Below, piece after piece: positions 26,193 through 34,029 of a DNA stretch of 64,000 nt. Both the position numbers and the translations under genes were made by a program. Position 1 is the first letter of the stretch, and every line of letters starts with the position of its first letter. Origin of the DNA: Myxococcota bacterium (GTDB lineage Bacteria > Myxococcota_A > UBA9160 > UBA6930); NCBI GenBank assembly GCA_028277885.1, contig JANQFK010000033.1, positions 62,001 through 126,000 on the forward strand, read 5' to 3'. Below the pieces are notes generated by a model that ran no database searches, was not told the DNA's origin, and saw only the letters and a program-made list of their open reading frames with translations.

Positions 26193-27569
26193 CTCCACGT
26201 AGCCGAGGGCGCGCAGGCCTTCGAGCTGCTCCGGGGCGAGCGGCGCGGGCACCCGGTCCGTCCGAACCGGCGCGGCGTCGGCGCGGAGCGTGGCGAGGGC
26301 GTCGGCGAGCTCGCGAGCGGGTGCTTCCTCGCCTTCGGCCAGCGCGTCACGCTCCGCGGGGTCCCGGTCCACCCGGTAGAGCTGCGGCTCCCCCTCGCGC
26401 GGGACGATCAGCTTCCAGGGCCAGCGCAGCAGCGCGGCGTCGTGGGAGCGCAGCGCGACGAAGTCCTCGAAGCGCGCATCCGGGTGGAGCTCGGCTACCA
26501 GGTCCCGCGCCGGCAGCGGCCCCGGCGCCAGCAGGTCGCGGCCGCGCATGCCGGGAGCCGCGGGCAGGCCCGCCAGGGCGAGGAGCGTGGTGGGGACGTC
26601 GAGCAGGTCGACGGGGTCCTCGCGCCGCACCGCGCGGGCGGGCTCGCGGAAGTCCCGCACCACGAGGGGCACGGCCAGGCACTCGCGGTGCAGGGTGAGC
26701 CCGTGGGTCCAGCCGTCGTGATCGAGGAACTCCTCGCCGTGATCCGCGGTCACCACCACGACGAGGTCGTCGCCCCAGCGGCGCCGCAGCTCGTCCACGA
26801 GCCGGCCGATGGCCTCGTCCACCCCCGCGATCTCGGCGTCGTAGAGGTCCACCAGCCGCTCGCGCTCGCCCGGGCCCGCCGTGGCCCGGCCCGCGGCCAG
26901 GTCGACGCTGTACTCGAGGGTCGCCGCCGGTGCGCGGCGGTGCGCGGCGGGGTCGCGCAGGAAGCGCGCGAGGTGGCGGCGCGGCGGATCGTAGGGGGCG
27001 TGGGGATCGATGTAGTGCACGTAGAGGAAGACCGGCCCCTCGCCGGCCTCGGGCAGGGCGGGGAGCAGCCGGTCGTTCAGCTCGGCGGCGGTCGGCGAGC
27101 GGGGCGGGCCCGCCTCGCCGGGCCCCCGCAGCATGAGCGAGGTCCAGTCGTCGAAGCCCCGCGCGAGCCCCGTCTCGCGGCTCACGTGGACCGGGTTGGC
27201 CGAGGCCCCGACGGTCCGGTAGCCCGCGGACGCGAGGGCCGCCGCCAGGGTGGGGAGCTCGTCGCCGAGGGGGCGGTCGAAGCGGACGACCCCGTGCTCG
27301 CTCGGGAGCCGGGAGGTGAAGAGGGACGCCACCGCGGGCTTCGTCCAGGAGCTCGGCGAGCGGGCGTGGTCGAAGACGACGCCGCCCGCGGCCAGCGCGT
27401 CGATGCGGGGGGAGGTGGGCCGCGTGTAGCCGTAGGCGCCGAGGTGGTCGGCGCGCAGCGTGTCGACCAGCACCAGGGCGAGGTGGGGACGGGAAACGGG
27501 CCGCTCGCAGGCCAGCGCGATCGGAGCCAGGAGGAGCGCCAGCCATGCGGCCGCGGCGCGGCGGCTCAC
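26190..27569 (-). CDS. sulfatase/phosphotransferase-family lipoprotein
   Basis: 459-residue exported sulfatase-fold enzyme. The N-terminus ALLLAPIALACERP looks like a lipoprotein signal with the acylated Cys. LALVLVDTLRADHLGAYGY gives the metal-binding Asp pair. The nucleophile region SPSSWTKPAVASLFTSR has no Cys or Ser-x-Pro-x-Arg formylglycine motif, so it is the unmodified Ser/Thr type, possibly a phosphatase or transferase. VVVTADHGEEFLDHDGWTHG supplies later metal ligands. GTG 27569 overlaps the hydrolase stop as GTGA. It is translationally coupled inside the five-gene operon; substrate unknown. Confidence 0.85.
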   Translation of the reverse strand: MSRRAAAAWLALLLAPIALACERPVSRPHLALVLVDTLRADHLGAYGYTRPTSPRIDALAAGGVVFDHARSPSSWTKPAVASLFTSRLPSEHGVVRFDRPLGDELPTLAAALASAGYRTVGASANPVHVSRETGLARGFDDWTSLMLRGPGEAGPPRSPTAAELNDRLLPALPEAGEGPVFLYVHYIDPHAPYDPPRRHLARFLRDPAAHRRAPAATLEYSVDLAAGRATAGPGERERLVDLYDAEIAGVDEAIGRLVDELRRRWGDDLVVVVTADHGEEFLDHDGWTHGLTLHRECLAVPLVVRDFREPARAVRREDPVDLLDVPTTLLALAGLPAAPGMRGRDLLAPGPLPARDLVAELHPDARFEDFVALRSHDAALLRWPWKLIVPREGEPQLYRVDRDPAERDALAEGEEAPARELADALATLRADAAPVRTDRVPAPLAPEQLEGLRALGYVE

Positions 27570-28723
27570 GGCGCGAGGCCCTGGCCTTCCAGCCACTCGC
27601 TGCAGCGGCGCACGCAGGCGGCCAGCTCCTCGCGCTGGCCCGCGTAGTAGTGGCGCGCACCGGGGATCGTCACGCGCTCCTTGCGCTCGTGGGGGATCGC
27701 GGCGTGGAGGCGATCCAGGTGGCTCGGCGTGCAGACCTCGTCGCCGCCGTTGCCGATCACCAGGGCGGGGATGCTCGTGCGGGCCGCGTTGCGCTCGCCG
27801 TGGGCGTTGGACTCGTCGAAGCTCCACTGGGAGAGCCAGCTGCGCAGGCTGGTGAAGCGCGCCAGGCCGATGGGGCTGGTGTTGGAGATGCGCGGGTCGC
27901 CGAGCCAGGAGGTGCCCGGCGTGCGCTCGTTGGGGTCGAGGGTGGCGTCGAGCCAGCGCGGGTCGGCGTTGGTGCCGTGGACCACGAAGCAGTGCTCGTG
28001 GTGGGGCCGGCCGCTCGCACGCAGGGCCTCGAGGCGCTCGCGCACCCCCGCGGTGATGCGCCGGTTGCGCGCGACCTGGGCCGCTCGGTAGCGCTCCAGG
28101 AACTCCGCGGGGTAGGGGGGCTCGCGGCCCTCGGCGTAGAGGTCGAGGGCGGGGTCCCGCACGTCCGGGTCGGACTCGTCGAGCACCGCCGGGTCGAGGC
28201 ACTCGGTGAGGGTCACGGCCCGGCTCACGTGGGCGGCGACGATGAGCAGCGCCTCGCCGGGGACCAGGTCCTCCTTCGTGAGGTCCGGCGGGTCGCCGGC
28301 GGGGGTCGCCACGACGCTCGGCCTCTCGGCCTGCTCCTGGTAGAAGAGCGCCAGGGATCCGCCGCCGCTCCAGCCGCCCAGCACGAAGCGCTCGTAGCCG
28401 TGGCGGTCGCGCAGGTCGCGGATCGCCGCGCCGAGATCGACCACGCACTTCTCAATGACGAGCGCCGTGTCGTTGCCGCGGTAGCGCCCGTTGCAGAAGG
28501 CCACGTGGTGCCCGGCCGCCGCGAGGGCGCCCATGATGGGCAGGAACGCGCCGCCGCCGATGGGGTGGCTCCACACGATCGCGGTCTTCGAGGGCCGGCC
28601 GCGGGGGCGGACCAGCATGGACTCGATCACCACCCAGCCCTCGTCGCCGCCGTAGGTGTCCTTGAAGCCCGCCTGCTCGCGGAACACCGTCACCCAGGGG
28701 ATACGCTCGACCTCGTGGCTCAC
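27566..28723 (-). CDS. alpha/beta hydrolase
   Basis: 385-residue serine hydrolase, cytosolic by sequence. The nucleophile elbow is GGWSGGGSLALF (GxSxG). The acid is probably in IGNGGDEVCTP and the His in IPGARHYYAGQ. An early IVWSHPIGGGAF fits the oxyanion strand. A long lid-like insertion (about 180-270) is rich in charged residues. GTG 28723 overlaps the stop of the homogentisate-dioxygenase-like gene as GTGA, so the two are co-translated and may act in sequence on an aromatic or ester compound (inference). Confidence 0.85.
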   Translation of the reverse strand: MSHEVERIPWVTVFREQAGFKDTYGGDEGWVVIESMLVRPRGRPSKTAIVWSHPIGGGAFLPIMGALAAAGHHVAFCNGRYRGNDTALVIEKCVVDLGAAIRDLRDRHGYERFVLGGWSGGGSLALFYQEQAERPSVVATPAGDPPDLTKEDLVPGEALLIVAAHVSRAVTLTECLDPAVLDESDPDVRDPALDLYAEGREPPYPAEFLERYRAAQVARNRRITAGVRERLEALRASGRPHHEHCFVVHGTNADPRWLDATLDPNERTPGTSWLGDPRISNTSPIGLARFTSLRSWLSQWSFDESNAHGERNAARTSIPALVIGNGGDEVCTPSHLDRLHAAIPHERKERVTIPGARHYYAGQREELAACVRRCSEWLEGQGLAP

Positions 28724-29814
28724 CCGGAGGAGGGTCCGCCGGCGCGCAGCTCGGGGTCGACGTGCAGCGGCCGCGCGGTGTCGATGGCGATGATCTCCCA
28801 GTCCACCCGGGAGATCTCGTCGTGCTTCTCGCGCGCGTACTCGCGCACGCGCTCCGGGGCGCCGTGGTGGAGGCCCTGGGGCGAGAGCGCCATCAGGCCC
28901 TTGGGGAGCGGGTGCCCGAGGAAGCTTCCCCCGTGGTAGAAGGCGACCTCGTCGTAGTCGGCGTTGCGGTGGTATTGGGGAACGCGCTCGGCGCCCTTGC
29001 GACCCTCGGCGGGCCGCGGCAGGAAGTGGCACACCATCAGGCCGTCGGCGACCAGGAACTGGTGCACCGTCGGTGGCAGGTGGACGCCGTCGGAGAGGAT
29101 CGGGTTCCAGTCGCGGATGTTGAGCGCGAAGGGGAACAGGTCGCCCTTCCAGCCCTCCACGTCGCAGGGGTTCCAGGGGTAGAAGATCGACGAGAGCTCG
29201 CCGCCGTGGCGCACCACCACCTCCCACTCCTCGCGGCCGTCGCCCTCGAGCACCTCGGGCTCGGGAACGCGCAGCAGGGTGGGATCGAAGGGCGCGTGGC
29301 GCCCGAGCAGCCCGTAGTCGGGCACCTGGAGCTCGCCCACGCTCTCGAGCAGCAGGAACAGGTTGTCGGCGGAGTCGGGCACCACCCGATAGGTGACGGC
29401 CTTGGGGACCACCAGGTAGTCGCCGGGCTCGTAGCGGAGCGGCCCGAACTCGGTCTCGAACTGGCCCGTCCCCCGGTGGACGAACCACATCTCGTCGCCG
29501 TCCACGTTGCGGCAGTAGAACGGCATGGGCGCCGAGCGCCGGCTCACCGCGACGCGGCAGTCCGCGTTCCAGTAGACGCGCCGGGGCGTGCCGCGCGGGT
29601 CGGCGTGGTCCCCGGTCTCGAGCGTCCCCGCGTCGAGGTCGTGGGGGCCGTAGCCCTCCGCGCTGCGGAAGCGGGTGGGGTCGTGGCGCCGGTAGAGCTG
29701 GGCGGTGCGGCCCTGGAAGCCCTGGCGCCCCAGCTCGTCGTCCTTCAGCCCGTCGAGGTCGCGGTGGGCCTGGCGCGGGGTGCGGCCCCGGTTCCAGTGG
29801 ACGAAGGACTTCAT
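28720..29814 (-). CDS. homogentisate 1,2-dioxygenase-like protein
   Basis: 364-residue cupin-fold protein related to homogentisate 1,2-dioxygenase, which opens the ring of homogentisate with non-heme iron. Supporting blocks are MPFYCRNVDGDEMWFVHRGTG, YEPGDYLVVPKAVTYR, FYPWNPCDVEGWKGDLFPF and the iron-site region YHRNADYDEVAFYHGG followed by LSPQGLHHG. Canonical enzymes are about 430-440 residues, so this is a shorter variant. No maleylacetoacetate isomerase or fumarylacetoacetase is beside it, so the true substrate may differ. ATG 29814 is 12 bases after the peroxiredoxin stop. Confidence 0.82.
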   Translation of the reverse strand: MKSFVHWNRGRTPRQAHRDLDGLKDDELGRQGFQGRTAQLYRRHDPTRFRSAEGYGPHDLDAGTLETGDHADPRGTPRRVYWNADCRVAVSRRSAPMPFYCRNVDGDEMWFVHRGTGQFETEFGPLRYEPGDYLVVPKAVTYRVVPDSADNLFLLLESVGELQVPDYGLLGRHAPFDPTLLRVPEPEVLEGDGREEWEVVVRHGGELSSIFYPWNPCDVEGWKGDLFPFALNIRDWNPILSDGVHLPPTVHQFLVADGLMVCHFLPRPAEGRKGAERVPQYHRNADYDEVAFYHGGSFLGHPLPKGLMALSPQGLHHGAPERVREYAREKHDEISRVDWEIIAIDTARPLHVDPELRAGGPSSG

Positions 29815-29826
29815 GGCCCCGGCAGC

Positions 29827-30294
29827 TTACCCCTCCTGGAGCGCCTCCAGCACCTTGGCGGGGTGGTCGGCCGCCTTGGCGACCCGGGCCCAGTGCTTCT
29901 TGACCTTGCCGTCGGGGCCGATCCAGACCGTCGAGCGGATCACGCCCTGGGTCTTCTTGCCGTACATCATCTTCTCCCCGAAGGCCCCGTACTTCGTCAT
30001 CATCTTCTTGTCGGGGTCGGAGAGCAGGGTGAAGGGCAGCTCGTACTTCGCCGCGAACCTCTCGTGGGCCTCGGGGCCGTCGGGCGAGACGCCCACCACC
30101 ACGGCGCCCTGCTTCTGGATGGGCTTCCACAGGTCGCGGAAGCCGCAGGCCTCCTTGGTGCAGCCCGGGGTGTCGTCGCGGGGGTAGAAGTAGAGGATCA
30201 GGTCGGTCCCCTGGAAGTCCTTCAGCGAGACCTTGTTCCCGTCGGCGTCCTTCAGCGTGAAGGCCGGGGCCTTCTTGCCCTCCTCGATCGCCAT
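29827..30294 (-). CDS. bcp: peroxiredoxin, BCP/PrxQ type
   Basis: 155-residue thiol peroxidase that reduces hydroperoxides with thioredoxin. The peroxidatic and resolving cysteines sit five apart in DDTPGCTKEACGF, the classic BCP/PrxQ arrangement. The start MAIEEGKKAPAFTLKD and the end VLEAL are standard. ATG 30294 has GGAGGG about eight bases upstream, and TATGCT at 30330-30335 may be the -10 of the operon it opens. The operon continues with dioxygenase-like, hydrolase, sulfatase and polytopic genes. Peroxide protection for an oxygenase pathway is a possible reason for the linkage. Confidence 0.95.
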   Translation of the reverse strand: MAIEEGKKAPAFTLKDADGNKVSLKDFQGTDLILYFYPRDDTPGCTKEACGFRDLWKPIQKQGAVVVGVSPDGPEAHERFAAKYELPFTLLSDPDKKMMTKYGAFGEKMMYGKKTQGVIRSTVWIGPDGKVKKHWARVAKAADHPAKVLEALQEG

Positions 30295-30352
30295 GGTGAG
30301 CCCTCCGTCGTGGCGGTGGTGAGCCGCGGAGCATAGCTCCCCGGAAGAGAAA

Positions 30353-30382
30353 GGGGGCCGCGAGCCCGGGCTCGCGACCCCC
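30353..30382 (-). terminator. intrinsic terminator of the acyl-CoA dehydrogenase operon
   Basis: Long stem: GGGGG (30353-30357), a one-base mismatch, CGCGAGCCC, then GGGCTCGCG and CCCCC to 30382. Read on the minus strand it follows the stop codon at 30411 by 28 bases and is followed by CCCCCTTTCTCTTCC. It separates this operon from the peroxiredoxin operon. Confidence 0.75.
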
Positions 30383-30410
30383 TTCGGGACCCTTCGGGCC
30401 GGAGGAGGAC

Positions 30411-31586
30411 CTACTTCAGCTCGGCACGCGTGTAGTCGAGCAGACCGCGCGCGATGATGAGCCGCTGGATCTGGCCCGTGCCCTCGTAGATGTCCGTGAT
30501 GCGGCAGTCCCGCAGCCACTTCTCGAGGAGGTGCTCCCGGGAGATCCCCATGGGCCCGAGGATGTCGATGCAGCCCTGGGTGATGCGCCGGACCGCGGTG
30601 CCCGCGTGGGCCTTGGTGACCGAGGACTCCATGTTGTTGGGCCTGGCCTCGCCGGCGAGCCAGGCGGCCCGCAGCACGGTGAGCTTCGACGCCTCGAAGA
30701 GCGCCTCGAGCTCGATGAACTTCGCCACCGGCGCCGGCAGGCTCGCCGTCGCGGCCGCGTAGTCGATCTCGAAGCCGGCCTCCTCGAGCTGCTCCCGGGT
30801 GAAGTCCAGGGCGGCCTCGGCGATGCCGAGCCCCATGGCGGCCACGGCCGGGCGGGTCATGTTGAAGGTCTTCATCACGCCGCGGAAGCCGCCCGAGCCC
30901 TTCTGCTTCACGGTCTCGTCACCGCCCAGCAGCTGGTCCCGGGGGATGCGGCAGTCGCGCAGCACCAGGGTGGCGGTGTCGTCGGCGCGGATGCCGAGCT
31001 TCTTCTCCTTGTGCACCACCTCGAAGCCCGGGGTGCCCTTCATGATGAGGAAGCTCTTGATCCCGGCCCGGCCGGCGGTCTTGTCCACCGTGGCCCAGAC
31101 CACCACGCCGGTGGAGCGGCAGCCCGTGGTGACGAAGATCTTCTCGCCGTTGAGGATCCACTCGTCGGTCTCCTCGTCGAGCACCGCGCTGGTCTGCACC
31201 CGCGAGGGGTCCGAGCCGCAGCCCGGCTCGGTGATCGCCATGGCGAGCACCTCGCCTCCCCAGCGCGTCTTCTGCTCGGGGGTGCCCGAAGCCGAGAGGG
31301 CGGCGTTGCCGAGCCCGCCGCGGTCCTGGCGCAGGCGCACCGAGTAGTCGCCCCAGTGGCGCCCCATGATGCCCAGCATGGACATCACGGGCATCGAGCT
31401 GTCCTCGGGAGACGGCTCGCCCCGCTTCACGCTGGGCTTCCAGCTGGACGCCTCGGGCAGCTCGTCGGGCGGAAACTCGTGCTCGTTCTCGTCGTAGTGG
31501 CGGGCGTACTTGCGGCACAGCAGCGCCTCCTCGCGCACGCCCGCCAGGATCTTCTCGTCGTTCTCGCTGAGATTGAAGTCGATCAT
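30411..31586 (-). CDS. acyl-CoA dehydrogenase
   Basis: 391-residue acyl-CoA dehydrogenase. AITEPGCGSDPSRVQT is the flavin/substrate signature, and the C-terminal ITDIYEGTGQIQRLIIARGL carries the canonical catalytic Glu. An insertion after the first helix (about 35-75: SSWKPSVKRGEPSPEDSS) is longer than usual. ATG 31586 is 17 bases downstream of the previous gene's stop. It is third gene of the HxlR-SCP2 operon, so it is probably under that regulator's control. Acyl chain specificity cannot be told. Confidence 0.93.
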   Translation of the reverse strand: MIDFNLSENDEKILAGVREEALLCRKYARHYDENEHEFPPDELPEASSWKPSVKRGEPSPEDSSMPVMSMLGIMGRHWGDYSVRLRQDRGGLGNAALSASGTPEQKTRWGGEVLAMAITEPGCGSDPSRVQTSAVLDEETDEWILNGEKIFVTTGCRSTGVVVWATVDKTAGRAGIKSFLIMKGTPGFEVVHKEKKLGIRADDTATLVLRDCRIPRDQLLGGDETVKQKGSGGFRGVMKTFNMTRPAVAAMGLGIAEAALDFTREQLEEAGFEIDYAAATASLPAPVAKFIELEALFEASKLTVLRAAWLAGEARPNNMESSVTKAHAGTAVRRITQGCIDILGPMGISREHLLEKWLRDCRITDIYEGTGQIQRLIIARGLLDYTRAELK

Positions 31587-31603
31587 CGTGTCTCTCCCGT
31601 CCT

Positions 31604-32698
31604 CTAGAGGGTCACCGTGCCTTCGAGGACGCCCAGGGTGCGTGCGCTGCGGAACCACAGCTCGACGGGATGCTCGCGGATGTAGCCGTGGCCCCCGAGG
31701 ACCTGGATGCCGTTGTCGGCGATCCACAGGCTCTTCTCGGCCGCGTAGCTGCGCGCCAGGCCCGCCGCCCGGGAGGCGTCGCGGCACTTCTCGAGGTGGC
31801 TCGCCGCCTGCCAGGTGAGCCAGCGCATGGCCTCCACCTCGATGTGCATGTCGGCCAGCATGAACGCGATGGCCTGCTTGCGCGCGATGGGCTCGTCGAA
31901 GGCCTCGCGGTCCTTGGCGTAGGGGACGCAGTACTCGAGCACCGCACGCGAGAGGCCGGTCATCACCGCGGCCAGGGCGGTGCGGGAGCCGTCGAGCAGC
32001 CGCCGCACGTCGCAGCCCGCCTCGCCACCGAGCCGGGCCTCGGGGCCCACCTCGACGCGCTCGAGCTCGAGGGTGGCGGTGTGGAGCGCGCGCAGGCCCA
32101 GGTTCTTCTCGGCCTCGCCGATGGAGAGGCCCTGGGCGTCCCGGGGCACCACGAAGGCGTCGACGCCACCGTTGTTGCGCGCCACCACGAGGAAGTGCGA
32201 GGCGCGGTCCGCCAGCGGCACCAGGGTCTTGGTGCCCGAGAGCACGAAGCCGTCGCCCTTGGGCTCCGCCACCGTGCGCGGCCGGCTGGCGTCGAAGAAC
32301 GCGCCGGGCTCCACCACGGCGAGGCTCGCCGTGTGGAAGCGCTCGCCGCAGAAGGCGGGCAGCAGCGCCTGCTTCTGGGCGTCGGTGCCGAAGTCGAGCA
32401 CCGCGTTGGCGAACAGCGAGGGCACCACGCCCGCGATCGCCAGGGCGGCGTCGCCGTGGGCGAGCTCCTCGAGCACGATCGCGTTGGTGACGGGGGAGCG
32501 CTCCTCGCCGCCGCCGCCGTAGGCCTCGGGGATCTGGGTGGAGGTGAGGCCCAGCTCCCAGATCTGCTGCAGCAGATCGTCGGGGATCGCGGACCCCTCG
32601 TCGCACTTCCGCGCCAGGGGCCGCAGCGCCTGGGCGGCGAAGTCGCGCATCGCCTCGCGCACCACCTCCTGCTCTTCCGTGGTTCCGAACGAGATCAC
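31604..32698 (-). CDS. acyl-CoA dehydrogenase, divergent
   Basis: 364-residue acyl-CoA dehydrogenase fold. The N-terminal domain FGTTEEQEVVREAMRDFAAQ, GAFFDASRP in place of the usual TEPGxGSD, KDREAFDEPIARKQAIAFMLAD and IQVLGGHGYIREHPVELWFR are recognisable. The flavin-loop sequence is weak and the C-terminus ends early at LGVLEGTVTL. It may therefore form a heteromer with the canonical enzyme encoded next door, as known for some steroid side-chain ACADs; that is inference. GTG 32698 overlaps the regulator stop as GTGA. Confidence 0.88.
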   Translation of the reverse strand: MISFGTTEEQEVVREAMRDFAAQALRPLARKCDEGSAIPDDLLQQIWELGLTSTQIPEAYGGGGEERSPVTNAIVLEELAHGDAALAIAGVVPSLFANAVLDFGTDAQKQALLPAFCGERFHTASLAVVEPGAFFDASRPRTVAEPKGDGFVLSGTKTLVPLADRASHFLVVARNNGGVDAFVVPRDAQGLSIGEAEKNLGLRALHTATLELERVEVGPEARLGGEAGCDVRRLLDGSRTALAAVMTGLSRAVLEYCVPYAKDREAFDEPIARKQAIAFMLADMHIEVEAMRWLTWQAASHLEKCRDASRAAGLARSYAAEKSLWIADNGIQVLGGHGYIREHPVELWFRSARTLGVLEGTVTL

Positions 32699-33468
32699 AT
32701 CCGTCTCCTCTCCGTGGCGGTCGCCGGCGCCTCGCCTTCCGAGGTCGCACTGCCGCCGATCTGGTGGAAGTAGTGGTCCATCGCCTCGCGGCCTCCGTCC
32801 TTCACCAGGAGGCCGCGCCGGGCCAGCTCGCGGGCGTCGAGGAGCCCCAGCGCCATGCCGCACCAGTCGCGCGCCTCGGCGGTGTACCGGACGTCCGCAC
32901 GCTCGGCGAAGCCGCGGCGCACGCGACAGGCCCCGTCCTCGATGTGGACGCTCCAGGCCCCGCCACCCTCGCCGGTGAGCCGGATCTCGAAGGTGACCCG
33001 CACGCCCCGCGCGCGGTCCTCGCGCAGCATGAAGGGGAGCGACTCGAGGATCGACTGGGGCGAGGTCTCGTTGAAGCGGGAGGGCTCGACGTCGAGGTGG
33101 CCCATGCCGTGCACGATCCACCAGCGACCGAGCGCGCCCACCACCGGCTCGAGGGAGCGGCCGCGCTCGCTGAGCGCGTAGAGGGAGCGCGAGCCCTGGC
33201 GCAGGCCTTCGACGAAGCCGTCGGCGGCGAGCTGGCGCAGGCGTGCCGAGAGCACCCGTGGCGCGATGCCGGTGCGCACCCGCAGCTCCTGGAAGCCCTT
33301 CGGCCCGCCCAGCAGCTGGTGCACCAGCACCAGGGTCCAGCGGTCCCCGATCTTGTCGAGCGAGCGGGCCACGGGGTCGAAGATCTGGCCCGGTCGCAGG
33401 ATGGCGCGGCGCCCCGTCGACGGGGACTCGGAAGCCGGCTGGGGAGCGGTGAGTTCCTGATCACCCAC
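32695..33468 (-). CDS. HxlR-family regulator with C-terminal SCP2 lipid-binding domain
   Basis: 257-residue DNA-binding protein. Residues about 28-115 form an HxlR winged helix (GDRWTLVLVHQLLGGPKGFQELRVRTGIAPRVLSAR). Residues about 135-240 match the sterol-carrier-protein-2 fold (VTFEIRLTGEGGGAWSVHIEDG, RGFAERADVRYTAEARDW, GLLVKDGG). It probably senses a lipid or acyl-CoA in the SCP2 pocket and controls its own operon with two acyl-CoA dehydrogenases. HxlR members usually use an N-terminal Cys; none is obvious here, fitting ligand rather than redox sensing. GTG 33468 lies eight bases after a TAGATA -10, so the mRNA is nearly leaderless. Confidence 0.9.
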   Translation of the reverse strand: MGDQELTAPQPASESPSTGRRAILRPGQIFDPVARSLDKIGDRWTLVLVHQLLGGPKGFQELRVRTGIAPRVLSARLRQLAADGFVEGLRQGSRSLYALSERGRSLEPVVGALGRWWIVHGMGHLDVEPSRFNETSPQSILESLPFMLREDRARGVRVTFEIRLTGEGGGAWSVHIEDGACRVRRGFAERADVRYTAEARDWCGMALGLLDARELARRGLLVKDGGREAMDHYFHQIGGSATSEGEAPATATERRRM

Positions 33469-33474
33469 AGGAAG

Positions 33475-33491
33475 AGTATCTATCAGATACT
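33475..33491. promoter_or_regulatory. candidate operator of the HxlR-SCP2 regulator
   Basis: AGTATCTATCAGATACT has perfect 7-base arms around a 3-base centre. It covers the -10 box and half of the spacer of the regulator's own promoter and lies six bases upstream of its GTG. This is the classic position for autorepression. Confidence 0.65.
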
Positions 33492-33505
33492 TGACTACAT
33501 GGCAA
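33477..33505 (-). promoter_or_regulatory. promoter of the regulator/acyl-CoA dehydrogenase operon
   Basis: On the minus strand TTGCCA (33505-33500), a 17-base spacer and TAGATA (33482-33477) precede the GTG at 33468 by eight bases. The spacing is ideal and the region is locally AT-rich in a GC-rich genome. The predicted transcript begins at or within a base or two of the start codon. Confidence 0.7.
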
Positions 33506-33618
33506 ATGGAGACTCGCAGTCACTCCCCTCGGGGCGCTCCCGCGGCCCGAGGGGTGGTAACCGGCGGGCGCCCCCCTCCGTAGGTACTCCCCGAGTCGTC
33601 TCGAACAGGAGAAACCCG

Positions 33619-34029
33619 ATGACCCTCCGGATCCCCGCCCTGCTCTGCCTCGTCGCACTCCTCGCCCTGCCCGTCGCGGCCACCGCCGGCGAGATGGCGG
33701 CCGAGCGCCCCTACCTCGTGAAGGTGCACGCGGACTGGTGCGGCACCTGCGTCCGCCTCGACTCCACCTGGAAGGAGCTCCAGGCCGCCTACGACGGCAA
33801 GGCCGAGCTGGTGCGCTTCGACGTCACCGACCGCGACGCCATCGAGGCGTCGCGCAAGGAGGCCGAGCGCCTCGGCCTCACCGGCTTCTTCGAGGACCAC
33901 AAGGCGAAGACCGGCATCATCGCGGTGCTGGACGCCGAGCGGAAGCCGGTCGAGGTGCTGAAGGGCGAGACCGACCTCGACGCCTACGGCCGCGCCTTCG
34001 ATCAGGCGCGGTCCCCCGATCCCTCGTGA
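33619..34029 (+). CDS. exported thioredoxin-fold protein
   Basis: 136-residue periplasmic thioredoxin-like protein. Signal peptide MTLRIPALLCLVALLALPVAATA is followed by LVKVHADWCGTCVRLDSTW with the redox pair Cys-Gly-Thr-Cys. The C-terminus IIAVLDAERKPVEVLKGETD matches the thioredoxin strand and helix; the usual cis-Pro is not evident at that place. ATG 33619 has AGGAG seven bases upstream, and TAGGTA at 33581-33586 may be the -10. It overlaps the CcdA gene by GTGA, so it is likely reduced by CcdA and supplies electrons for cytochrome maturation or extracellular disulfide reduction. Confidence 0.9.
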   Translation: MTLRIPALLCLVALLALPVAATAGEMAAERPYLVKVHADWCGTCVRLDSTWKELQAAYDGKAELVRFDVTDRDAIEASRKEAERLGLTGFFEDHKAKTGIIAVLDAERKPVEVLKGETDLDAYGRAFDQARSPDPS

